This document shows positions 1-6,217 of a DNA stretch of 9,066 nt, in pieces. The position numbers were made by a program, and so were the translations under genes. The first letter of the stretch is position 1. Each line of letters opens with the position of its first letter. This DNA is from an uncultured Clostridia bacterium (lineage in GTDB: Bacteria; Bacillota; Clostridia; Christensenellales; CAG-314), in the NCBI GenBank assembly GCA_934203075.1, contig CAKPYT010000023.1:1-9066 (forward strand), given 5' to 3'. The notes under the pieces are model-generated. The model did not search any database and was not told the origin of the DNA. It worked only from the letters and a program-made list of their open reading frames with translations.

Positions 1-618
1 CAGGAAAAGCGGGTGGATTACTCCGCCACGATTGTAGAAGAAAAGGGGAAGAAGCCGCGGGGACGTTTCTTTGTCACCTTCCTGTTGGCGGCAATCCTGA
101 CGTATCTGGCCTTTTTACCGATGAATCTTCTGCCGTTTTTGAACTTCGGCACAGTAGAGCTGACCATCGGAGAGGAAACTCTCGCCTTTACGGGATATAC
201 GCTGGTCACCAACCTTCTGGCAAATCTTCACCTTGTCGGGACGGTGCAGAGCGATGCGCTGTTTGTCTGGATCCTCGGTGTGGTTTACGCCGTTTCCGCT
301 TTGGCGCTTGTGCTGTATCTGCTGGCGCAACTCGTGCGGTTGTTATTCGGGAAAGGATACCGCAAAACCAATTGGCTTTGGTTTGCGTTGTTCGTCGTCA
401 CCGGTCTGATTGCCGCAATCTGCGCAACAGCAAATCAGGTCCTGGCGGGAAGTACTTTGCTGACTATAATTTATACGTCACTTTTGAAAGGGATTACGGC
501 AATTCAATGCGGATATAACCTGTACGTCTTGCCGGCTACGTTCCTGATTTTGTTTGTGCTGAGCGCATGCCTGCGCACGCGGAAAGAACAAAAGCAGGTC
601 ATCAGTATTCAGCGCTAG
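1..618 (+). CDS. Membrane protein, 5'-truncated by window edge
   Basis: The reading frame is open from base 1 (codons Q-E-K-R) to a TAG at 616-618. A GTG at 13 could serve as a start, but there is no clear ribosome binding site before it, so the gene probably begins upstream of the window. Counting from the GTG, the 201 residues have a charged N-terminus (EEKGKKPRGR), then about four hydrophobic segments near 19-45, 82-112, 120-145 and 170-187, and a basic tail (RTRKEQKQ). This fits a small polytopic inner-membrane protein. I recognise no family motif and assign no function. It is co-directional with alaS but separated from it by a hairpin terminator. It could be the C-terminal membrane part of a larger protein. 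Confidence 0.7.
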   Translation, partial: QEKRVDYSATIVEEKGKKPRGRFFVTFLLAAILTYLAFLPMNLLPFLNFGTVELTIGEETLAFTGYTLVTNLLANLHLVGTVQSDALFVWILGVVYAVSALALVLYLLAQLVRLLFGKGYRKTNWLWFALFVVTGLIAAICATANQVLAGSTLLTIIYTSLLKGITAIQCGYNLYVLPATFLILFVLSACLRTRKEQKQVISIQR

Positions 619-660
619 GGGCTAGCGGAACACCTGAAAAGAAACGGATAAAATAAAAAG

Positions 661-690
661 AACAGACCGATAGAAAAATCGGTCTGTTTT
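661..690 (+). terminator. Rho-independent terminator abutting the alaS RBS
   Basis: A perfect 11-bp stem (AACAGACCGAT at 661-671 with ATCGGTCTGTT at 678-688) closes a 6-nt A-rich loop and runs into TTTT at 687-690. The alaS ribosome binding site GAGGAA begins at 691, directly after the U-tract. The hairpin most simply ends the upstream membrane protein transcript, but its position would also let it act as a leader attenuator for alaS. The A-rich 5' flank (650-659) gives some bidirectional character. Confidence 0.85.
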
Positions 691-702
691 GAGGAAATAC
701 CC

Positions 703-2496
703 ATGAAATATACAGCGAAAGATTTAAGAAAAAAGTATTTGGACTATTTTCGCGAAAACGGTCATACCGTCATCGCGAGTGCCAGCCTGATTCCGGAAAA
801 TGACCCGACGGTGTTGTTTACTACGGCCGGAATGCATCCCCTGACCCCGTATCTGCTGGGGCAAAAGCACCCTGCGGGCAAGCGCCTTACGGACGTGCAG
901 AAATGCGTACGCACCGGGGATATCGACGAAGTGGGGGACAGTTCTCACTGTACCTTCTTTGAGATGTTGGGAAACTGGTCGTTGGGGGACTATTTCAAAA
1001 AGGAGTCCATTCATTATTCCTATCGCTTTTTGACGGATCCGGAATACTTGGGCATTCCGAAAGAAAAACTTTGCGTCAGCGTATTTGCGGGGGACGAAGA
1101 TTGCCCGCGGGACGAGGAAAGCGCACAGATCTGGCAGGAATGCGGGCTGAAGCCGGAACAGATTTTTTATTTGCCGAAAAAGAACAACTGGTGGGGACCT
1201 GCCGGCATCACGGGGCCGTGCGGGCCGGATACCGAAATTTTTTACGACACGGGCAAACCGAGCTGCGGGGAGCATTGCGGACCCGCCTGCGATTGCGGTA
1301 AATGGCTGGAAATCTGGAACAATGTCTTTATGCAATACAACAAAACGGCACAGGGCACCCTGGAACCGCTTGCACAAAGAAACGTGGATACGGGGATGGG
1401 GTTGGAACGGACCGTCTGTGTGTTGAACGGGTTTGAAAGTGTGTACGATACGGACGTATTCCAACCGGCTATTCGCTGGCTGGAAGAAAAATCCGGTAAG
1501 TCGTATCACGAAACGGAAGAAACGACGCGCGCGATGCGCATCGTAGCGGATCACGTACGTACGGCAACCTTTTTGTTGGGCGACCAGATGGGGATTACCC
1601 CCTCAAACGTCGACCAGGGGTACGTACTGCGTCGGTTGATACGTCGTGCCGTGCGGTTTAACCGCCGGCTCGGGATTGCCAACGGTTTGCTTTCGGAACT
1701 GGCTGCGTTGTATATTGCCGAATACGGAGAAGTCTATCCGGAACTGAAAGCAAACGAAGCAAGAGTCTGCGACGAATTGAAAAAGGAAGAAGAGAAATTC
1801 CTGCGGACGCTCGGTCAGGGGGAAAAGGAATTTGAAAGAGTTGCCGCCCGTTCGGACGGAAAGACGATAGACGGGGCAACGGCGTTCAAATTGTATGATA
1901 CGTACGGGTTCCCCATCGAACTGACGGAAGAATTTGCAAAAGAAAAAGGGCTGCAGGTGGATACGGAAGGGTTCCGCGAAAAGTATAAGGAACATCAGCA
2001 AAAATCTCACGCCGGCGGGGAACAACGCTTTAAGTGCGGACTTGCCGACACGACGGACGAAACGGTGAAACTGCACACGGCAACCCATCTTTTGCAGGCG
2101 GCACTGCGCAAAGTGCTGGGAGAAGAGGTGCAGCAGCGCGGCAGCAACATCACGCCGGAACGCTTGCGGTTTGATTTTTCCTTCCATCGCCCCATGACGG
2201 CGGAAGAAGTGGCGCAAACGCAGGCGCTGGTGAACGAGGCCATTGCTATGCACATTCCCGTGACCTGTGAAGAAATGACGGTGGAAGAAGCCAAGAAGCA
2301 AGGGGCAATCGGGTTGTTTACCGATCGTTACGGAGATCTGGTAAAAGTGTACACGATCGGTTCCGTTTCCAAAGAAATCTGCGGCGGGCCTCACGTGGCC
2401 AATACGGAGGAACTGGGGCACTTCGTCATCACAAAAGAACAGTCCAGCAGCAGCGGTGTTCGCAGAATCAAGGCGGAACTGCATCCGCAGGCCTAA
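703..2496 (+). CDS. alaS: Alanyl-tRNA synthetase, short form lacking C-Ala
   Basis: This class II synthetase charges tRNA-Ala with alanine in the cytoplasm. The N-terminal catalytic core shows K67-CVRTGDIDEVGD leading to the motif 2 region TFFEMLGNWSLGDY (about 84-97) and motif 3 GMGLER at 231-236. A cysteine cluster C188, C192, C196, C198 sits just before KWLEIWNNVFMQY and could bind zinc. A helical tRNA-recognition region follows, then an editing domain with the zinc ligands H458/H462 (HTATH) and C560/H564 (CGGPH), which removes mischarged Ser and Gly. The protein stops at residue 597, soon after the editing domain, whereas typical bacterial AlaRS is about 870 residues with a C-terminal C-Ala/DHHA1 domain. 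A terminator 67 bp later argues against a simple truncation. The IDEVGD...NWSLGDYFKK signature resembles short AlaRS proteins I associate with candidate-phyla bacteria and some Clostridia (recollection, not checked). Start: GAGGAA at 691-696, 6 bp before the ATG. I see no strong promoter of its own; TAAAAT at 649-654 lacks a good -35. Confidence 0.96.
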   Translation: MKYTAKDLRKKYLDYFRENGHTVIASASLIPENDPTVLFTTAGMHPLTPYLLGQKHPAGKRLTDVQKCVRTGDIDEVGDSSHCTFFEMLGNWSLGDYFKKESIHYSYRFLTDPEYLGIPKEKLCVSVFAGDEDCPRDEESAQIWQECGLKPEQIFYLPKKNNWWGPAGITGPCGPDTEIFYDTGKPSCGEHCGPACDCGKWLEIWNNVFMQYNKTAQGTLEPLAQRNVDTGMGLERTVCVLNGFESVYDTDVFQPAIRWLEEKSGKSYHETEETTRAMRIVADHVRTATFLLGDQMGITPSNVDQGYVLRRLIRRAVRFNRRLGIANGLLSELAALYIAEYGEVYPELKANEARVCDELKKEEEKFLRTLGQGEKEFERVAARSDGKTIDGATAFKLYDTYGFPIELTEEFAKEKGLQVDTEGFREKYKEHQQKSHAGGEQRFKCGLADTTDETVKLHTATHLLQAALRKVLGEEVQQRGSNITPERLRFDFSFHRPMTAEEVAQTQALVNEAIAMHIPVTCEEMTVEEAKKQGAIGLFTDRYGDLVKVYTIGSVSKEICGGPHVANTEELGHFVITKEQSSSSGVRRIKAELHPQA

Positions 2497-2563
2497 AGAG
2501 AAGGGGACCGTAAGGCAAGAGTGTTGCCGCAGCGGGGCTCGGAACAGAAAATCGAAACAAAGC

Positions 2564-2593
2564 AAAGGGTGTCGCAAACTGCGACGCCCTTTT
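2564..2593 (+). terminator. alaS Rho-independent terminator
   Basis: AAAGGGTGTCGC (2564-2575) pairs with GCGACGCCCTTT (2581-2592) over 12 bp with one G-U wobble. The loop is AAACT and a short T-run ends the element. It lies 67 bp after the alaS stop codon and closes that transcription unit. Confidence 0.9.
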
Positions 2594-2689
2594 AAAACGC
2601 GCGGAAGGAGAATTTTACCGAGGGAAGAAGGGGCCTCCTGCGGATCGGGGGCTTGCAAAACCAGGCATGGATAAAAGGCGCAATCGATT
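2594..2689. other. Gene-free spacer before the structured RNA
   Basis: No supported gene lies here. There is an AAGGAG-like string at 2605-2610 but no start codon at a usable distance. TTGCAA at 2653-2658 and the ATAAAA at 2671-2676 are only 12 bp apart, too close for a standard sigma-A promoter. If the downstream RNA is independently transcribed its promoter should be in this stretch, but I could not identify a convincing one. Confidence 0.4.
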
Positions 2690-3015
2690 TTTACAGAGGA
2701 CAGGCGATCGCTCTGACCCGCTCGGCAGAAAGAGCGAGGGGAAAGCAACGGAACGATTTCTGCGGGGCGTGGAGGACCTCTGCAAAAAGTCGCTATGTTT
2801 TCAAGAGGTTCAACTCTCTTTCAGCGGGATTTCATACAATTTCCATATTGCGGGGGTATAACTATAGCACAGTAAACGAATTTACTGTACACCCTATCTC
2901 CTCTAGCCCGCGGAGCTCCTATCATGCGGGCTCCCCTTCGGGGGAAAATGAAAACAGTCGATTTTCATAACTATTTCTCAGCAAAGGGGCAGCCGGACGG
3001 TTGCCCTTTTGTTTT
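2690..3015 (+). ncRNA. Candidate structured non-coding RNA, family unknown
   Basis: The stretch has no convincing coding region but is dense in potential helices. These are: CAGAGG 2694-2699 with CCTCTG 2777-2782, enclosing a hairpin CCCGCTC 2717-2723 with GAGCGaGG 2732-2739; GCTAT 2792-2796 with ATAGC 2864-2868, enclosing AAGAG 2803-2807 with CTCTT 2816-2820 (loop GTTCAACT, like a T-loop); a perfect 8-bp hairpin ACAGTAAA-CGAA-TTTACTGT 2869-2888; AGCCCGC 2905-2911 with GCGGGCT 2926-2932; CCCC-UUCG-GGGG 2933-2944; ATGAAAA 2948-2954 with TTTTCAT 2962-2968; and a terminator at 2983-3015. The next gene has its own promoter after the terminator, so this is not simply a 5' leader. I do not see tmRNA, SRP RNA, RNase P RNA or riboswitch signatures, and I cannot rule out 6S or raiA-type RNA. 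The 5' end is approximate and the promoter is unidentified. Helices were paired by eye. Confidence 0.55.
2983..3015 (+). terminator. Rho-independent terminator of the candidate RNA
   Basis: AAAGGGGCAGCC (2983-2994) pairs with GGTTGCCCTTT (2999-3009) with one bulged G and one G-U wobble. The loop is GGAC and the hairpin is followed by the T-rich TTTTGTTTT. It ends 14 bp before the -35 of the next gene's promoter, so the upstream transcript stops before that gene. Confidence 0.85.
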
Positions 3016-3028
3016 GCGTTTTCGGGAT

Positions 3029-3057
3029 TTGACGAACCGGGAAAAGACTGTTACAAT
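3029..3057 (+). promoter_or_regulatory. Sigma-A promoter for the CmpB-like gene
   Basis: The -35 is TTGACG (3029-3034) and the -10 is TACAAT (3052-3057), separated by exactly 17 bp. Each hexamer differs from consensus at one position. Transcription would start near 3064, giving a leader of about 57 nt before the ATG at 3121. Confidence 0.85.
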
Positions 3058-3120
3058 AGAAAAAAGCAACGGCTGCAATCAAGTAAAGCAAAAGTTTTGT
3101 TGCGGACAGGAGGCTTTCCT

Positions 3121-3867
3121 ATGAAGATTTTTATCGATCTGTGTTTTCTCTATATCATCGGGGGAACGCTCGGCTGGCTGACCGAACTGTTCTTCCGGCG
3201 GATCGTGCATAAAAAATGGGTAAACCCCGGGTTTCTGGTGGGGCCGAACCTTCCGCTGTACGGCATCGGAGTCGTGCTGCTTTACCTCATTTGCAGCCTG
3301 GATTATAGTTTCATCGCGTCCCCCGTGTGGCGTTCGGTGTTTATCGTTGCGGTCATCACCGTTACCATGACGGTAATCGAATACATTACCGGGTTGATTT
3401 TCATTAAAGGCATGCGCGTGAAACTGTGGGACTATTCTTCCCGTTGGGGAAATATTCAGGGGATCATCTGCCCTCTGTTTACGTTGCTGTGGGGGCTCGC
3501 CGGTGCCGGATATTATTTCTTCGTGCACGGTTGGATTGTGCAGGCAAAAGATTGGATCGGGGTGCACCCGCTCTACTCGTTCTTTATCGGGATCTATTTC
3601 GGGCTGATGCTTGTGGATTTGTTTTATTCCTTCCATATCGTAGCGCGGATTCGTACCTGGGCAAAGGAAAGCAACGTGGTGGTGCGCTACGAGGAACTGA
3701 AACTTTCCGTCAAGAAGCGTGCCGAAGCACTGAAAGAAAAGTACGACTTTTTGCTTTCCTTAAAGAGGACGGAATTAAGGCAGGAGTTGGAGCAGTATCG
3801 TAAAGAACGGGAGGAGAAGGAAACTTCCTGGAAAGAAAAACGACAGAAAACGGGCAAGGGAGAGTAA
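3121..3867 (+). CDS. CmpB-like polytopic membrane protein (putative ABC transporter permease family)
   Basis: This 248-residue protein has about five membrane segments (near 3-25, 37-60, 72-96, 113-135 and 150-176). Conserved-looking features are G-W-L-T-E-L at 18-23, NPGFLVGPNLPLYGIG at 35-50 and WDYSS...GNIQG...CPLFTLLWG at about 103-125. These match my recollection of Pfam PF06541 (ABC_trans_CmpB). The family carries the label putative ABC-transporter permease, but its transport role is poorly established and no ATPase or binding-protein gene is nearby, so no substrate can be named. From about 181 to 248 the chain is highly charged and heptad-like, probably a cytoplasmic coiled coil. Start chosen at 3121 because AGGAGG (3108-3113) sits 7 bp upstream; the frame is open back to an upstream ATG at 3001, but that start would precede the promoter at 3029-3057. 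It appears to be a single-gene unit, ending at the bidirectional terminator 4061-4086. Confidence 0.85.
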   Translation: MKIFIDLCFLYIIGGTLGWLTELFFRRIVHKKWVNPGFLVGPNLPLYGIGVVLLYLICSLDYSFIASPVWRSVFIVAVITVTMTVIEYITGLIFIKGMRVKLWDYSSRWGNIQGIICPLFTLLWGLAGAGYYFFVHGWIVQAKDWIGVHPLYSFFIGIYFGLMLVDLFYSFHIVARIRTWAKESNVVVRYEELKLSVKKRAEALKEKYDFLLSLKRTELRQELEQYRKEREEKETSWKEKRQKTGKGE

Positions 3868-4060
3868 TCCTTTCCTTGTGTTGCGCATCCTCCGGAAGGG
3901 CTGTTCCAAGGGCGTTTAACCGGGGAACAGGGCGGGTTTTTCCGCCAAGGCAAGGGTTTTCTGCGGAAAAAAAGGGCACGAGCCTTTTTCCGAAAGCGGA
4001 AAGATCGGTACTTTCGGGAAGGATCGGCAACCCGGTGAAAAGCGAAAGAAAGCAAAAAGA
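3868..4060 (+). other. Hairpin-rich 3' region after the CmpB-like gene
   Basis: No gene is supported here. The stretch holds CTGTTCC 3901-3907 with GGAACAG 3924-3930 (16-nt loop), then at once GGCGG 3931-3935 with CCGCC 3942-3946. Next, segment TTTTTCCG 3985-3992 can pair either with CGGAAAAA 3964-3971 (extended by GGC/GCC at 3975-3984) or, through TTTCCG 3987-3992, with CGGAAA 3997-4002. These last two are mutually exclusive. The remainder is purine-rich. It could be a structured 3' UTR; no U-tract terminator is present before 4061. Confidence 0.45.
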
Positions 4061-4086
4061 AAAAGGCACCGTAGCGGGTGCCTTTT
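4061..4086. terminator. Bidirectional terminator between convergent genes
   Basis: AAAAGGCACC (4061-4070) pairs perfectly with GGTGCCTTTT (4077-4086) around a 6-nt loop. T-runs follow on both strands: TTTT at 4083-4086 on plus, and the complement of the A-rich 4053-4064 on minus. It can end the CmpB-like transcript on plus and the typA/TSCPD transcript on minus, lying 12 bp past the TSCPD stop. Confidence 0.9.
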
Positions 4087-4098
4087 GTGTTGCCTCGG

Positions 4099-4344
4099 TT
4101 ACTTTTGTTGCAGATATTGCTGCAGTGCGGTTGCCAATTGATCCGGACAGGAAGTGCCTCTGCCGTTGCAATTGATGCCTTTCAGTTTTGCGATGACGTC
4201 TTCCACCTTCATGCCTTTCACAAGGGAGGCGATGCCCTGCAGGTTGCCGTTGCATCCGCCGTAGAACGTGACGTCCTTCAGAATGTCGTCTTCAATTTCG
4301 AGATCGATATAGCGGGCACACGTACCCTGGGTGCGATATCTCAT
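4099..4344 (-). CDS. Small TSCPD-domain protein (TIGR03905-like)
   Basis: The 81-residue protein carries the signature T64-S65-C66-P67-D68 followed by QLATALQQYL. This motif names the TSCPD domain (PF12637), which also occurs near the C-terminus of B12-dependent ribonucleotide reductases. The whole chain matches what I recall of the TIGR03905 stand-alone family common in Firmicutes, whose function is unknown. Four cysteines (C9 in GTCARYIDLEI, C31 in YGGCNGN, C59 in GINCNGRGT, C66) are spaced like metal-ligand or redox pairs; that role is inference. Start ATG at 4344 has AGGAGG at 4350-4355 on the minus strand, 5 bp upstream. The gene begins 12 bp after the typA stop, so it is almost certainly co-transcribed with typA and ends at the bidirectional terminator. 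Confidence 0.9.
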   Translation of the reverse strand: MRYRTQGTCARYIDLEIEDDILKDVTFYGGCNGNLQGIASLVKGMKVEDVIAKLKGINCNGRGTSCPDQLATALQQYLQQK

Positions 4345-4356
4345 AAAAACCTCCTG

Positions 4357-6183
4357 TTATTTCTCTTTGCGCGCGCGGGATTCCGCCTTTAAGCGCAGTT
4401 CTTTATCCAAAATCTTTTTCCGCAGGCGAATGTTTTTGGGGGTTACTTCCAGCAATTCGTCATCCGCGATGAATTCCATACATTGTTCCAGACTCATTTG
4501 CGTGGGGGTGATGAGTTTTAAAGCGTCCTCCGAGCCGCTTGCGCGGTTGTTGGTGAGGTTTTTCTTTTTGCACACGTTCACCACCAGATCGTCCTCGCGG
4601 GAGTTTTCGCCGACAATCATCCCTTCGTACACTTCCACACCGGCGCCGACAAACAGTTTGGCGCGTTCCTGTGCGTTAAAAAGACCGTAGGCCGTGGTGG
4701 TGCCCGTTTCAAACACGACGAGGGACCCGCGCTGACGCTCCTGAATGCCACCGACGTAGGGCTCGTAATCCAGCAGGACGTGGTTCATAACGCCCATGCC
4801 CTTGGTGTCCGTCAGCATTTCGGCGCGGTAGCCGATGATGCCGCGGGAGGGGATTTTGAATTCCAGCCGGGTGGTGCCTCTGTCTGCGGACATGTTGAGC
4901 AATTCGCCCTTACGAATGGCGATTTTATTCATTACGGTGCCGACGTATGTTTCCGGCACGTCGATGACCAGTTCTTCAAACGGTTCGCATACGACGCCGT
5001 TGATGGTTTTTAAAATTACTTTCGGGCGGGAGACCTGAAATTCGTAACCTTCCCGCCGCATCGTTTCGATGAGAATCGAAAGGTGCAATTCCCCGCGGCC
5101 GTATACCTTAAAGCACTCGGTCGAGTCGGTTTCTTCCACGCGCATGCTGACGTTGGTTTCGATTTCTTTGAACAGGCGGGCGCGCAGGTGGCGGCTCGTC
5201 ACGAATTTGCCTTCCTTGCCGGCAAAGGGGGAGTCGTTTACCATAAACAGCATGGAAATGGTCGGCTCGTCGATGTGCACAAAGGGCAGCGGTTCGATGC
5301 AGTCCGCCGCGCAGACCGTTTCGCCGATGTTGATATCGCTGATACCGCTGATGGCAACGATATCGCCCATTTTACCGCTTTGCACCTCGCGGCGCTTCAG
5401 CCCCTCGAACTGATAGAGTTTGGTGATGTGCGTTTGCGTATGTGTTCCGTCCCGGTGGCACACGGCAACCTGCTGGCCGACGCGAATTTCGCCACGGGCG
5501 ATTTTGCCCACGCCGATTCTGCCGACGTATTCATCGTACTCGATGTTGCAGATGACCGTTTGCAGGGGTGCGGCGATTTCGCCGCACGGGGGTGCAATGT
5601 CTTTCAGAATGGTATCCAGCAGGGGGTTCATATTGCTGCTGGGCGTTGCTAAATCCAGAGTGGCGTAGCCTTCCTTTGCGGAGGCATACACAACGCTGAA
5701 ATCGAATTGTTCGTCCGTCGCACCCAATTCCAGAAAGAGGTTCATCGTTTCTTCGATGACCTCATTGCAGCGCGCTTCCGGCTTGTCGATTTTGTTGATG
5801 ACGACAATCACCTTTTTGTTGAGTTCCAGCGCCTTTTTCAGTACGTAACGGGTTTGCGGCATGCATCCTTCAAAAGCGTCCACCAAAAGCAGAACGCCGT
5901 CCACCATGGACAGGATGCGCTCCACCTCGCCGCCGAAGTCGGCGTGTCCGGGGGTGTCTACAATGTTGATTTTGACTCCCTTATAAAAAAGCGCGGTGTT
6001 TTTTGCCAAAATGGTGATGCCGCGTTCCCGCTCGATAGCGTTGCTGTCCATCACGCGTTCGCCGACGTTTTCGTTTTGGCGGAAGATGCCGTTTTGTTTC
6101 AGAAGTTGATCGACCAGCGTGGTTTTGCCGTGGTCTACGTGCGCAATAATTGCAATGTTTCTGACGTCCGTTCTACTATCCAT
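4357..6183 (-). CDS. typA: Translational GTPase TypA/BipA
   Basis: TypA/BipA is an EF-G-like GTPase that binds the 70S ribosome and supports large-subunit assembly and stress or low-temperature growth. This 608-residue chain is the usual family length. The G domain shows G1 AHVDHGKTTL (14-23), the switch I region ERERGITI (51-58), G3 DTPGHADF (76-83), G4 NKID (130-133) and G5 SAKEG. EF-G-like domains follow (YVGRIGVGKIARGEI; GRGELHLSILIETMRREGYEFQVSRPKV), then the TypA-specific C-terminal domain ending in a basic RKKILDKELRLKAESRARKEK tail. Start chosen at the ATG 6181-6183 because GGAGAA (6187-6192) precedes it and the product begins MDSRTDVRNIAIIAHVDHGK as the family does. The frame stays open upstream, but that extension lacks homology features and crosses the promoter. 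It is the first gene of a two-gene operon with the TSCPD gene. No key residue is missing. Confidence 0.97.
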   Translation of the reverse strand: MDSRTDVRNIAIIAHVDHGKTTLVDQLLKQNGIFRQNENVGERVMDSNAIERERGITILAKNTALFYKGVKINIVDTPGHADFGGEVERILSMVDGVLLLVDAFEGCMPQTRYVLKKALELNKKVIVVINKIDKPEARCNEVIEETMNLFLELGATDEQFDFSVVYASAKEGYATLDLATPSSNMNPLLDTILKDIAPPCGEIAAPLQTVICNIEYDEYVGRIGVGKIARGEIRVGQQVAVCHRDGTHTQTHITKLYQFEGLKRREVQSGKMGDIVAISGISDINIGETVCAADCIEPLPFVHIDEPTISMLFMVNDSPFAGKEGKFVTSRHLRARLFKEIETNVSMRVEETDSTECFKVYGRGELHLSILIETMRREGYEFQVSRPKVILKTINGVVCEPFEELVIDVPETYVGTVMNKIAIRKGELLNMSADRGTTRLEFKIPSRGIIGYRAEMLTDTKGMGVMNHVLLDYEPYVGGIQERQRGSLVVFETGTTTAYGLFNAQERAKLFVGAGVEVYEGMIVGENSREDDLVVNVCKKKNLTNNRASGSEDALKLITPTQMSLEQCMEFIADDELLEVTPKNIRLRKKILDKELRLKAESRARKEK

Positions 6184-6195
6184 AAATTCTCCGTG

Positions 6196-6213
6196 GCGTG
6201 GATTTTTCCACGC
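6196..6213 (-). promoter_or_regulatory. Small hairpin at the start of the typA leader
   Basis: GCGTGG-N6-CCACGC is a perfect 6-bp inverted repeat (6196-6201 with 6208-6213) with an AT-only loop. The predicted transcription start is near 6211 and the ribosome binding site at 6187-6192, so it would fold at the 5' end of a leader of about 28 nt. It may stabilise the 5' end or be a second protein-binding palindrome. Confidence 0.45.
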
Positions 6214-6217
6214 GGTT

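Noticed and set aside
1603..2748. Long open frame of 381 codons on the minus strand opposite alaS
   Set aside because: It lies antisense to a convincing alaS, has a composition of a mirror frame (many F, R and H residues), and runs through the alaS terminator.
2803..2830. tRNA or tmRNA suggested by a GTTCAA loop
   Set aside because: No acceptor stem, CCA end, D-arm or tag-peptide region could be placed around it.
2653..2970. Open frame of about 105 codons across the structured region
   Set aside because: It starts without a ribosome binding site, has no recognisable motif, and covers perfect hairpins better explained by RNA structure.
3001..3120. Upstream ATG extension of the CmpB-like protein
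   Set aside because: That start lies in the preceding terminator and before the promoter at 3029-3057; the AGGAGG at 3108-3113 fixes the start at 3121.
2850..3120. Riboswitch controlling the CmpB-like gene
   Set aside because: The hairpins end in a terminator and a strong separate promoter follows, so the gene's own leader does not include them.
3876..4175. Open frame of 99 codons between the CmpB-like and TSCPD genes
   Set aside because: It has no ribosome binding site, crosses the bidirectional terminator and overlaps the TSCPD gene.
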